The translations under genes and the position numbers were made by a program. DNA of 64,000 nt from Galaxea fascicularis (lineage: Eukaryota > Cnidaria > Anthozoa > Scleractinia > Euphylliidae), in the NCBI GenBank assembly GCA_948470475.1, contig OX419345.1, positions 3,662,075-3,726,074 on the forward strand. Direction: 5' to 3'. This document shows, piece by piece, positions 53,301 through 63,849 of the stretch; position 1 is the first letter of the stretch, and each line of letters starts with the position of its first letter. The notes under the pieces are model-generated. The model searched no databases and was not told the origin of the DNA. It saw only the letters and a program-made list of their open reading frames with translations.

Positions 53301-56300
53301 ACCTAGGTGAACCCCCTCCCCCCAAAAAAAAAATTAAATAAATAATGATAAAATAAATAAATAAATAAATAAAAAAAATCCCATGTCGGTGGTGGTAACA
53401 AAAATGTTATCTATAAAGTGAATTCATGTTCTTTCAAACTTCATGATCACAATTCTTTCAACTCGCTAAATTGTAGGGAATTTCTCCTGCAGTCAGATTC
53501 TAAGGACATATTCCAAGTTTAAAAGGAAGAGGGAAAATTACATTTAAATGAAAGAGTAAATTAAATGCTAATGCCTAGTCAAAAAGACGACAATGTTACA
53601 TGTAGATGTTAATGTAGATGTAAAGAATGCACCAGTAAAATACACAACATTGCAGCTGTCAAGAATTAGCTGTCCAGTAGATTACTGGACAGCCACCTGG
53701 CTTGGTGCTTCATTCTAAGTGGATTGAGTTTTTCTCTGTCATTTTATTTGTCTCTTTATCAGCATGAAAAACCAGTAAAAACTTGTCACTGGATTCAAGC
53801 ACCAAACTACAGCTGCCTCATGACTGGCAGCTGGGACAACACAATAAAATTCTGGGACACACGCTCACAAAACCCAATTGCGGTGTTGCAAATTCCTGAG
53901 CGGGTGTACTGTGCGGATGTTGTGTACCCAATGGCTATCGTGGGAACTGCACAGAGAGGAATCATATGCTATCAACTGGAGAATCAACCATCTGAAGTGA
54001 AAAGACTGGAGTCACCTTTGAAATACCAGGTACATGTGTGTTTTAAATATAACCAAATGATATCGCTGGACAGCAGTACCTTCCTCTGCAGACTGTGTTT
54101 GCTAGTCACACTGCTGACAGGTGTAAGGTTAATGTTCTTGAAAAACTTTCACTCCCTTGACAAGGTGGTTTTGAAGAGGACTCAGTGTAGGCTTTCACTA
54201 TTTATGTTGGAGGACCATTATGAATATTCTCCTCATGGAACTCTATGTATTTCTTATGGTATTAATTGAGAGAATCTGTTCAGTCATCAGGGTATTCCAT
54301 CTTTGGTGATCATTTTGTTTATTTTGACTCATGAATTTTATGCTTAATCAGATGATAACAATGAAAGGAGAAGTTACATGCTGGTCATTGTTAGTGGTTA
54401 AAGGTTTCAATGTGCAGCATTTTCCTTGGCCCACTTGTTCAAAAAGCAATAGATGCTAAATAGAGGATATTACATGGCCGCGCGGGGATACGAATTTTAT
54501 CTTCGAGTGCAAAGAGTATCTCTCACGAGTGAGCGCAGCGAACGAGTGAGAGATACTTTCAGCACGAGAAGATAAAATTCGTATCCCCAAGCGGTCATGT
54601 AATGTTTTGTTTATTATATAGATACTGATGAAATTTCCACATAAAACCGACCGCGCGCCTGAGCGAGAAGCTCTATTCTAATTGGGTAATTATGTTGGTA
54701 ACCATGGCCACACCAATATCCTCACACATGAAAGATAAAAATAGTATCTTCACTGCGCGCGGTGAAGATATGATTTTTTAGTAAAAGGAGAAATCCTGGT
54801 ATTTCATCAGTATCTATATAATAATCCCTAATTTTAAGTCAACAAGGCTTTGAAAATAATTTTGGAGGGCTACTTGTCAGCTAGTACAAAAGTATATTAT
54901 GAGTGGAAAGTGAAGTGCATGCCGGTGAGTCAAAATTGGCTGTGATTACATGTACAGTGTAGTTCACACTAATACAGGGTAAGGTTGATCATGCTTGAAA
55001 AACTGAGCCACACTCATTGTCTGTGATGTGCTGACATTTGAAGGCGAAGGATTCAACATGCACTTCTTGGTCGGGCTGGGTGCATGGTGGAGGAACTGAC
55101 AAGATCTAACTCAAGTATTTTCCTAGTTGTTTTCCAGGCTATATTTGTAAATTTCTGGAGGTTATGGGAATCGGTCAATTTAATGTCAGTGTTTTTTGTG
55201 AAGAATCATGAAGAATGATGGCTTGTTTCATGCATGCATATAATTATAGTCTTGTTCTTCACAGAATCGTTGTGTAAGTATTTTCCGAGATCCCAAGAAG
55301 AATAATCAAACTGTGGGATTTGCACTTGGCTCTGTGGAGGGAAGAGTTGCCATCCACTTCATTCAACCACAGAATCCGTAAGTTAACATCAGTTTAGATA
55401 AAAATGTTGGTGATTTACACCTTGTTCAATATCGAAGGAATATGTATGGTGAAAGGGATCTCTAGCAGTTGGAGCCGCTTCGTAATGCCACAGGAGGCAT
55501 CATAGAAGACATTTGTTGACGCAATTACTTGGATGAATGTTCTGCAAGAAAACAACCATCTGTGAATGACGTGTATGTTGGTACCACAATGCAAGGTTCA
55601 ATCTGGGAGAGTATTTGAATTTTAGTTTGGCATTTTCCAGGACTGGAATGCCCTTGAAAGTGGTATCCTGGAAAATCTGGGGTGTCACAAAGTTCTTGGA
55701 ATGTCTTATGGGACTGGTTGAGCAAACAATAAACAAAAGAAATCCCTATCCTATCCCTGAAACAATAGAGCTTTGTGCCATATGGGGCCAATGAAATTGG
55801 AGGCTCTAAAGAGCCTTGTGGCTCATGGAAAATTTATGAAATATGTGAACTCAAGTATTGGTAATCAAGTTTTCTTGAAAGACATTGAGGAGCAGCCAGA
55901 TGGGAAGATCCAATAATTGAAAAATACATAATGTACACTATGGGTAAAAACGTTCTTTCTCTCCTTGGGGAAAATCTTAGAAAAAGCTTAGAAAAGTCCT
56001 GGAAATTTGTTACTGAAAAAGGGTGCATATCCTAATAATGGTTTGGTAGCTTTAAAGGCTGGTCAAGTTATGTTATGTTTCTGTATGCTGGTACATTTGA
56101 TGGGCTGATGGAACGAACTAAATGACTGGTTATTAGTGTTGTGGTTTATTTATGAAAACTATGCCACATGCAGATGAACTTGAGTTTTCTAGAAGTCCTC
56201 TTAAGTTCACACATGCAAGTTGTATCATTGGATCACAAGTATACCTGCATGAACTTAACCTGAAGCAAAGCTTTTCTTGGTGGTATTATCTACTGTAGCA

Positions 56301-58540
56301 AGAACTGATGGAAGGAGTCAGTCTCACCTGGGGTCAGGCTGCAAAGATTGCTCAAAGCAGGGAGCAATTGATGGACCTTGCAAGGCTTGTGTGTCCCATG
56401 GTGCAACAAGACCTAAGCAAGCATTATCTACTGTTGACAAACAATATTTTTAACCCTAAGATCAAAATTTAAATTCTCTTTTGTTGCCCTTCACATTTCC
56501 TATAGAAGTAGTGGGGAGACGTTGTGAACATATCAAGCAAATTCATCTTGTGTGATGATGTCCTTAATTCTCGTGACCACTCTGTTTTATAAAGCATTGA
56601 TATTATAAGGAGAAATTTGATGCTGATCACTCTTAGGGTTTAAAGGGTTAAATTTTGTTTTGTTTATTTTATCCAGAAAAGACAACTTTACTTTCAAGTG
56701 TCACAGATCAAATGGTACCGGTACTGGAGCCAATGCTCAAGATATCTATGCAGTAAGTTATACATGTGGTTTAACCACACGACAATACTTCTAAGTATAT
56801 TTTGGTCACTATTTTTTGTTTCTGTTGGCTTAGTTTTTCAAATTCCACATCCCTTCTTGGTCAAATACTGTACCAAATCAAATCAAATCAATTTATTTAA
56901 GCTCGATACCGTGAGGAGTGGTTGCTCAATCTCCCGAGCCAGGGGGTCATGAAGTAAACATGAGAAACAACAAGAGAACCAACAACAAACTCAACCCACA
57001 TACGATGTTGAGTCTGGGACGGAAATGGTGGAAGGCGAGTGCTGTCACCTCTGCGCCATCCCTCCCCCCCCCCCCCCCCAAGGGGGTATCATGGGACTTA
57101 TACCAAAGAAATAATCTACTGAAACAGTTTTCAGTGTCCTTTCAGTCACGAATTGCTTCTGAATCATCAGCAAGACGAGACGAGCCACAATAAATTATTT
57201 CACACCCAAATTTTTACTACACATGAAGCTCCTCAGTTGTAATATATAGAAACTTTGCCTCACAGAGTCTCCCCCGTCTAATATAATAATAATGGTCTTT
57301 ATTGTCTCAAAAGATAAAAATACATATCTTTTGTGACATGAATATAAATACTCAAAATTCTTACACAAGTGAATTAAGAATATAATATAAAAATTACAAA
57401 TATGCTACTTATACCCAGAACTAAATTGTACTTAAAAATGAGGCGATTGATAAAGTTATTTTTAAACCTCGCAGTGAAACTTAAGACCACTGACTGTTCA
57501 TTTTCCTGAGATTGTAAGCAGTCGATTTAGTGTGTGGCATAATAGACGAGAGATAGAGAGAGAGTGGCTAACAGAGTGAGAAACTTTCCCAATTATGCCC
57601 CCATATTTCCACTGAGTTTGAATAAAAATTGTGGTTTCCGTTGCACTTGGAGCGGTTTTCAGTGGTGTGTCTAAAGTAATTCGCGTTTGCTTTGGGTTTC
57701 CCTTACTTCCCTCTGTGATTGGTTGACAAAACACGCGCCACTTTCTCAGCCAATGAGAAGCAAAACCAAAACCAATCACGAGTTGAAAAGCGCGAATTTT
57801 CCCGCGCTTGGCGCCGGTTGCATGTCTTTACTTGAAATTCTGATTGGTTCACTGAGCTGTCTTCGTCTCTTGTGATTGGTCAGAGTAACTGCTTGATTTT
57901 GGTTTTACGACACTCAATACGAGAAGTATTCAATACCGAGAATACGAATATGGCCTATTGAAAACTGTTCTATCATGTTTTTTTCGTAGGTTAATGACAT
58001 TGCTTTTCACCCGGTGCATTTTTGTTTGCTGGCCACTGTGGGGTCAGACGGAAAGTTTAGTTTCTGGGACAAGGATGCACGCACAAAGCTAAAAGTGAGT
58101 TTTTACGTCAATTTTTGCTTGTTGATCTTGTTAACGTTTTCATTTGCAACGCGAAAAAATCGTTTCGAGAAGTGTATGTTAATCGTTGTGTTAAATTTCA
58201 CATTCTAGACCTCGGAACAGCTGAACATGCCGATAACAGCTTGTTGTTTTAACTCAAGAGGAAACATCTTCGCGTACACATCAAGTTATGACTGGTCTAA
58301 AGTTAGTATACTTAATTTCCTGAAGATAGGGAAGGGATTTTAGGCAGTAAAAGAGGAACTCTTTAGTGTGATTGTTCCTAAAATGTGAGGAATGAACTAG
58401 ATTTTGAGATCAACTGATAGAAACTAATCAATATGTATTTTGTTCTTCTTTTAAAGGGCCATGAATATTTCAACCCACAAGTGAAGCCTAAGATATTTCT
58501 CAGAAATTGTGCGGACGAACTGAAGCCCAGAAAGAAGTAG
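50356..58540 (+). CDS. RAE1: mRNA export factor RAE1 (Gle2), complete
   Basis: Nine exons: 50356-50565, 52106-52198, 53174-53260, 53763-54029, 55265-55377, 56677-56752, 57990-58094, 58209-58301, 58457-58540. All have GT-AG borders and one continuous frame of 375 residues (human about 368). The N-terminus is Gly/Thr/Ser-rich ([13 protein letters not shown]) and followed by [23 protein letters not shown]40 blades carry [37 protein letters not shown] and [36 protein letters not shown] and the C-terminal [14 protein letters not shown] and ELKPRKK are RAE1 signatures. RAE1 binds the GLEBS motif of NUP98 at the nuclear pore and acts in mRNA export and spindle assembly. It is convergent with the glycosyltransferase gene; the two stop codons are 555 bp apart. 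Confidence 0.97.
51015..51988. mobile_element. hAT-like DNA transposon derivative (CAGGGCTGTCAA termini), 974 bp
   Basis: Starts CAGGGCTGTCAATCC and ends GGTTGACAGCCCTG. The flanks ACTAAA(G) and ACTAAA could be a target duplication, one base out of register. There is no transposase frame. The termini are the same as family A (460, 2636) but the body differs. It lies in RAE1 intron 1. Confidence 0.72.
52378..52533. mobile_element. Short MITE (GCGCGGATCCAGG termini)
   Basis: GCGCGGATCCAGG at the left and CCTGGATCCGCGC at the right form a perfect 13-bp inverted repeat. Inside, GGTGAATTTTCACC is followed by a C-run and later AAATTCACCCCCCATTTC. 156 bp, in RAE1 intron 2. Confidence 0.8.
53318..53378. 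repeat. A-rich tract and (AAAT)n
   Basis: A run of C then A, followed by AAATAAATAAATAAATAAAT. It is in RAE1 intron 3. Confidence 0.85.
54469..54604. repeat. Fold-back palindrome with ~55-bp arms
   Basis: The left arm has GGGGATACGAATTTTATCTT and GAGTATCTCTCAC; the right arm is the inverse, GTGAGAGATACTTTC and GATAAAATTCGTATCCCC. Beyond it, GATACTGATGAAAT (about 54619) and ATTTCATCAGTATC (about 54802) form a second inverted pair, so the whole element may reach 54825. It is in RAE1 intron 4. Confidence 0.88.
56451..56650. repeat. Dispersed repeat, family C copy 2
   Basis: Shares CCCTAAGATCAAAATTTAAA and GAGAAATTTGATGCTGATCA with 17404-17615. It ends TTTAAAGGGTTA, the near inverse of its start. 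It lies just before the RAE1 exon at 56677. Confidence 0.78.
56880..57080 (-). mobile_element. SINE related to family S, minus strand
   Basis: On the minus strand: TGGCGCAGAGGTGACAGCAC (A-box-like), CTCGCCTTCCACCATTTCC, GTTTGTTGTTGGTTCTC, then a tail of TTGATTTGATTTGATTTGG. The head matches 45438; the body is shorter and different. A C-run of about 17 bases (57064-57080) abuts its 5' end. Confidence 0.68.
57286..57440 (-). repeat. Possible retroposon 3' end
   Basis: On the minus strand the sequence ends CAATAAAGACCATTATTATT, a typical tail of non-LTR elements. No coding part is seen. Confidence 0.35.
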
Positions 58541-59095
58541 TTAAAACCAACATCAGTCAATTCGCCCATAAAGAAACCTCAAGAAGCTGGACTAAAATGA
58601 AGTCAACTCCATCGAAAAAGAGAAACATTTCAAAGCATACACTGTAAAAGGAAGTGAAATACTGATTTTGTGCTCGCACATTTAGTTTTTCTTTTTCCTC
58701 TGTAAACACGATACACTGAAATCGGGTCGATCTTTATCATGTTGACTTGTTAATGCGGTCGTTTGTTTTGGGCGAAGTAACCAATGACATGAGAAACACG
58801 ACAATGTAGTAAGACATATACGCCGAAGAGGACATACACCATGAAAAAGTGTCCTGCGGTAGTTCAGTATAGTTCGAAAACAAAAGATGAAGAGAGGCCT
58901 AACTGAACAAATAATTTCTTTATAGGCATTGACATTATTTAATAACACAAAGTAAAACCGGCCGGTCAGGTTATGAACATTTGAAATATTGTGACGTTTT
59001 TGAAGTGTCTTGTCTCCTTGGGTCTCTTACAAACGAGCGAAAACTCCAGCGGAAGAGTTTTACACGACCGCATCATGAATGTTATTGTTTAATTT

Positions 59096-61956
59096 TTATT
59101 CAGCAAGACTAGCTGAAGCTACTTGAGAGAACTCTTGCATTTGACGCATAAGCAAATCCTCAGCATCTGGGTAGGTTGGCATACCTAAGGTCTCGATGTT
59201 AAAACTTAGAACCCTGAGGTAAAACGCACACAGCAACACTCCACGGATGACTGTTTGGCAGGCTTTCTCCTCGTAACTTCTCCTGGCCTGGAATTCCTTT
59301 AGGCAGGTGAAGACTACTTGGGCCCACCCCTCAGATGTTAGATAGACGGATCTGTTTAAACTCTGTAGCTGACTGATCAGCTCCGACTGTTTCTCCTGAG
59401 GTATCACTCTAGGCTTATTCCATGCTAACACACTGCACAGGCCATTCTCTTTGAATTCTTCGAAGGCGTTTTTGATAAGATACGACAAGTCGCCCAGAAT
59501 ATCCATGACGTTCATCTGGAAATCAGGGCTACTATGCTGGACTAGAAACGAGCGGAGATCCGCGAGAATTTCACCAGTCTCCGACAGCTCAACTTTCATG
59601 TTGGTCTGACGAAAAGCTTCCATCTCAGCTACAGGTGCCAAGTTTACCTCGGCTGCCATCCGGAAATGTGGGGATTCTATCAAATCAATCAGACCATTGA
59701 AGAGACTTCTGCCCGCCTGGACAAATATGTCACCTATTTGCATTCTAGCATCGTCTCCAACGTAGTTGACGTTTCTCGATAAGGACACCTGCCCCACTGG
59801 ATCTCCACTCGTACTTGCAATAATGCTCATGGTAATGTCGATTCCAAAATCTCTCCAGCTCTCGTTCCATTTTTTAGGCTCTGTGAAGCGTTCAAGTGTC
59901 TTTCGGTCGAAAGCGAATTGGCCCGCAATTGGTTGGCGAAGGACATTTCGTGTGATTGAGGAGAACAGTGGGAACATGAGGTGATTGGTAGCTCTGCCTT
60001 CATACTTGTGTCGCCAGTAAAGCGGAGTGAGGTATGAATACCCCTGGTGCAGTCCAAGGAGCATGCGATACACATACCCATCGGTACCTTAGAAACAAGA
60101 TCAATAACCTCTTGTCAATCATGGCTGAACTGGCCTGCAAACACACCCGCCTCTTATTGGTCCCTGACGAGTGAGGGTGTTTAATTTCTCCCTACAGTAA
60201 CACTGCTCAATCAAACGAAAAAGTTTTGAGAAAAAACGAAGTGGTCAACAAAGTCTTGATTGTTCAACAAATTCTCGCCATCGCCATAGAAATGTATGGA
60301 GAACAGCGTGGAGATATACACACTGATATTATGATGATTTCAAAGATCTTTTTTCATATTCTCCTTATAGTAGGTGTGGTTACGTTGTTTTAAGAAAGTT
60401 CTGGCGGGAGTATGTTCCATGTATTTGAAGAAAACCAGATTCTCTTCACTTTGCTGTTTACTTGAATGAACGGCAACGCCGCTATTCTGTTGACTCCGAA
60501 AACAGCACAACTCCCCTCAGTGAAAGAACACATTTTCCACTGTTCTAAGAAACTTCCTACTACGAAATAGTCCTGAAAGAACACGCACCAAAAAGGATGA
60601 TAATGCTTCCAATATATAACGCGATCGATACGAGAAGTCGGAGTTTCAAAAAACACGTGCGCGCGTCGGGATAAAAAGAAGCATATAATTTTCTTCTTTT
60701 GTCTTGCAAAATACTCTCTCAAATTTGCATTAAAAAACCTTTGTATTTTTAATATATTCTTGATTTTATCCCGACGCGCGCAAGTGTTTTTTGAAACTCC
60801 GACTTCTCGTATTGTGCACATGTCGAACCTTTGAGTTTCTCGAAGTTCAATATTGCAATTCTGATTGGTTGAGCTCGTCTATTTTCCTTCCGTTCTTTCA
60901 TAAACCATTCTACCTCTTGATTCCCTAGTTTCTCTTTTTTACTTACGTTTCAGGTCTGAATCAATGCAGATTACGTGCGACTTGTCTTGCCCGCCGTTTC
61001 GTAGAGCGACGTGACGAATGAAATTGAAAGCTGCCTCAAACTGCGACCCTTTCCCTCGGATGTCGGTTTTCCCAGGGCACGAGCTAAAAATACCACTGTC
61101 CTCTGTAACCACAGTGGCAAAGTCTATCTTGTGTCTAAAACAAATTGAACGTCAGAATAAAAGTAAATTACACAGGGAACTAATCCAGGAAAATTACAAC
61201 AAATGTCGAAAATTAGAAGGCATTTTCTGGACTATTATGCTCGAATCCTATGCCGGTTTAGGAATGAGAGAATGAATAGAATGCGGTTTTCCAAGTATTA
61301 TCCGTTCTTTCCCCAAAACGGAATGGGTCTGGATAAATCCCGATTACTGTCTGTTCCAAGTATTCCCATTCCCGAATAAAGGGGTTAGAACAAAAATTCA
61401 TCTTCCAAAACGTTAGCTTTTAGAATCCCTGTACGGTGGTGAATTTACATTAACAACTCCGTTTATACAATCCAAACGGAAAGGGTCACCACGGTACAGG
61501 GATGCTAAAAGCTGACGTTTCGAGCGTTAGACCTTCCGGCGTCAGTAGCGGACGTCAGTTAAACGGAGAAGGAACTTTTAAGCTTTTAGCTAACAAAGAG
61601 AGCAGATCCTTTGAAATGCATGTGCAATTCACCGTCCTCTTAAAGAGCTTACGGGAACTGCTAGACTACCCTCTTCGTCAAACGGAAAGTTTTTGGCTTT
61701 TGAGTACCTTTCCAGTAGTGGCACAATTTCTCCATCATGTTGAACGTTGAGAAACCACGGTCCGGTCATACTGGTTTTTGATTTATTTTTGTGAGTGCCA
61801 TCCGCCATTAAGAGCAGAATTTCTCCTTCTTGGCATACACCCTGTTGGATCAGGAGTGTGAAGTCCTTGATAGCTGCTTTGGCAACACCTTGAACTGTTT
61901 CGCGCTCTGTGACTCGATAGGATGGCGTTAGAAGAATAGAGGTATATGCATGTTGC
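59096..61956 (-). CDS. Mannosylglycerate synthase-like glycosyltransferase, 3' exons (5' end missing)
   Basis: Three exons right to left: 61956-61708, 61134-60947, 60087-59096, with GT-AG borders, phases that fit only this way, and about 475 residues to the TAA. The first exon holds ILLTPSYRVTERETVQGVAK and EILLLMADGTHKN (Rossmann-like strands). The second has DIRGKGSQFEAAFNF and the metal-binding DxD in VICIDSDLK. The third has GYSYLTPLYWRHKYEGRATN, VLRQPIAGQFAFDR, SWRDFGIDIT, and a helical C-terminal part with WAQVVFTCLKEF. Order and motifs parallel bacterial mannosylglycerate synthase (GT78: PGKGD.., DAD, QPLGGE, SDWGIDT). That enzyme joins GDP-mannose and glycerate to make a compatible solute; related families use UDP- or GDP-glucose. 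Introns and local repeats argue against bacterial contamination. The substrate is unknown. The start codon and first exon lie upstream (beyond 61957), perhaps outside the window. An AATAAA overlaps the stop codon. Confidence 0.8.
60175..60360. repeat. Dispersed repeat in glycosyltransferase intron
   Basis: TTTCTCCCTACAGTAACACT, CAACAAAGTCTTGATTGTT and GCCATAGAAATGTATGGAGA are close to blocks at 46905-46995 and 47735-47790. Confidence 0.6.
60629..60811. repeat. Fold-back palindrome with ~48-bp arms
   Basis: The left arm runs TACGAGAAGTCGGAGTTTCA to CGCGTCGGGATAAAA; the right arm is TTTTATCCCGACGCGCG to TGAAACTCCGACTTCTCGTA. There is one small mismatch (CACGTGCGCGCG/CGCGCGCAAGTG). The loop is about 87 bp. 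It lies in the glycosyltransferase intron between exons 60087 and 60947. Confidence 0.92.
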
Positions 61957-61995
61957 CTGAAAGAAATACATGTGGGTGACAAGGCACCCAATTTT

Positions 61996-62407
61996 AAGCC
62001 CTGGTCAAACGGACTCGCAAGTTGGCGCAAGTTGAAAACTTGGGTCTACTTGCGACTCCGTTTGGCCAGGGTTGCGTGCCCTTACGTTGACTTGCGGTGA
62101 CTTGCGCTCACTTTGGTCGAGACTATCAAATTTGCGCGCAAGTTGACGCATATTTTTCACCGTTTGGCCACCCAACCTAAGTCAATACAAGTTGAGTGAC
62201 GTTCATTCGTTGTTATAGCAACCTTTGACAGCAACCAATGAAATACAGGATATAGGGTTATATTTTGGCCGCACGGGACTAAGCCCGTAGCCTTGAATTT
62301 TTTTTTTGTGCGACTTGCGAGGAAACTTGCGAATCCGTTTGGCCACCTAACGCAAGTTCAGCTTGCGGCTACTTGCGACTACTTGCCAGTCCGTTTGGCC
62401 AGGGCTT
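61996..62407. mobile_element. MITE (AAGCCCTGG.CAAACGGACT termini)
   Basis: The left end AAGCCCTGGTCAAACGGACT is mirrored by AGTCCGTTTGGCCAGGGCTT at the right. Inside are many CGCAAGTTG / ACTTGCG motifs in both orientations. 412 bp, no transposase. It begins 40 bp upstream of the glycosyltransferase exon at 61956. Confidence 0.85.
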
Positions 62408-62538
62408 TAGGTTGAATAATCTCTTTATGAAGATCATTTTCAATCTTTACCAACCGTGAAGTTAAAACTAATTGCCACTGTTAAGCCCAAAAACATTATT
62501 TCGTTGAGTGAAGTTTAAGTCGCTAATCAAAGGATTGT

Positions 62539-62664
62539 ACACGGTGGGATTTTAAATTTGCCATAGATTTGCCTGTAATTTACGGACACATACTTTAGTC
62601 TGAAGCATACGTAAATTACAGGCAAATGTATGGGAAATCTTGGAAATTTAATATTCCACCGTGC
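62539..62664. mobile_element. Short hairpin MITE (ACGGTGG termini)
   Basis: ACACGGTGGGATTTTAAATT against AAATTTAATATTCCACCGTG, with inner arms GATTTGCCTGTAATTTACG / CGTAAATTACAGGCAAATG. About 125 bp, almost wholly palindromic. Confidence 0.82.
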
Positions 62665-62904
62665 AAACTCTACTGCTAGTAAGACACTCAAATTTTGCCA
62701 GTAAAATCCCTTGGTTAGAAACTCAAGTTTAAAAATTCAAAATTTTTCTTCGTTCAAGGATTTCTTGAGTTATTTGACATCGGACTCCCCGCCATACAGT
62801 GCGGTTATTTCCGATACACTTGCCTACGCGAACAAGATGGCGTCGAAGTATATTTCCCTTCCGTAAACAGCCGTTGCCATTTTTAAGACACTTAAACCCC
62901 ATTT

Positions 62905-63692
62905 AAACCCCATTTACACTACAGAAAAAAACGGCATGGCAAGGATAAAAACTGGCAAGGGTAGCTAACATTTTGGTAAGGCAAGGATTGTTTACACTTG
63001 TACCGTTTCACCCTTGCTTGATTTGTTCTAGGTAAGGCTGTTTTGTTCCAGGCAAGGCTTAGATTTGTAAGTGAGCATGCGCATTGTGCTAATTCAAGAT
63101 TGCGTCTACGGGATTGTTGATGTTCGAAACCTCCGTACCAAGGAAATAAAACAAAACCGAGCAGAAACGTCGACAACGTGAAATAAAGTACCAGATAAGT
63201 GAGGAATCGAGGAAGAAAGAGCATTTCATTAGATACCGGAACTGCGGAAGGAAAAAAAAACTATTGTTGCTCACGTTCACCAAGATTAACATTGATTAAC
63301 ATTGATTAACCCTCCAAGGAAAAGAAACCCCTAGATAAATCCTCAGTCCGATGACTGGTTTAAAATGGCTGACAGTACCTTCACCCAAGAGAAGTAGCGC
63401 TGTTATCAGAACATGCGCAAAATGATCAAAAGTTACCTTCTAGGCAAGCAGGAACGTTTACACGTTCCATTTTAAGGGCAAGGTGCCGGTTTTCGTCCTT
63501 GCCTTACCGATATTTTCAAAAACGGGACAACATCTAAACGTGGTCCCAAAACCGAAAATTAAATTGGCAAGGTAAGGCAACCTTTGACAGTTTGCACCAC
63601 TGAATTTACCCTTACCTTGCCTGAGGCGAAAATTACCCTTGCCGGTTTTCACCCTTGCCTAGCCGTTTTTTTCTGTAGTGTAAATGGGGTTT
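62905..63692. mobile_element. MITE with 31-bp perfect terminal inverted repeats
   Basis: 62905-62935 (AAACCCCATTTACACTACAG and on to ACGGC) is the exact inverse of 63662-63692. Inside, GGCAAGG/CCTTGCC motifs recur near both ends. 788 bp, non-coding. An extra AAACCCCATTT copy sits just left of the element (62894-62904). Confidence 0.92.
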
Positions 63693-63849
63693 TACTATGA
63701 ACGATCGTTCATAGTAATTTAGGCCCCGGCCAGCTCGCCAGCATTTTTCATGTTAAACAAATTGGAATAATCGCGAAAGAGTTACACAAACGAGAAGTTG
63801 TATTTTGAAATGACGTTTTCGTTGCCGTCGCCGTCGTAAATCTTAGGCC

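Noticed and set aside
61629..61707. Continuation of the glycosyltransferase exon to the stop at 61629
   Set aside because: Only the donor at 61707 (GAAAG|GTACTC) gives the two-base phase needed by the next exon, so the rest is intron.
61957..62030. N-terminal extension of the glycosyltransferase frame to an ATG near 62030
   Set aside because: The extension lies in the MITE at 61996 and crosses a clear TTTCTTTCAG acceptor at 61957-61966.
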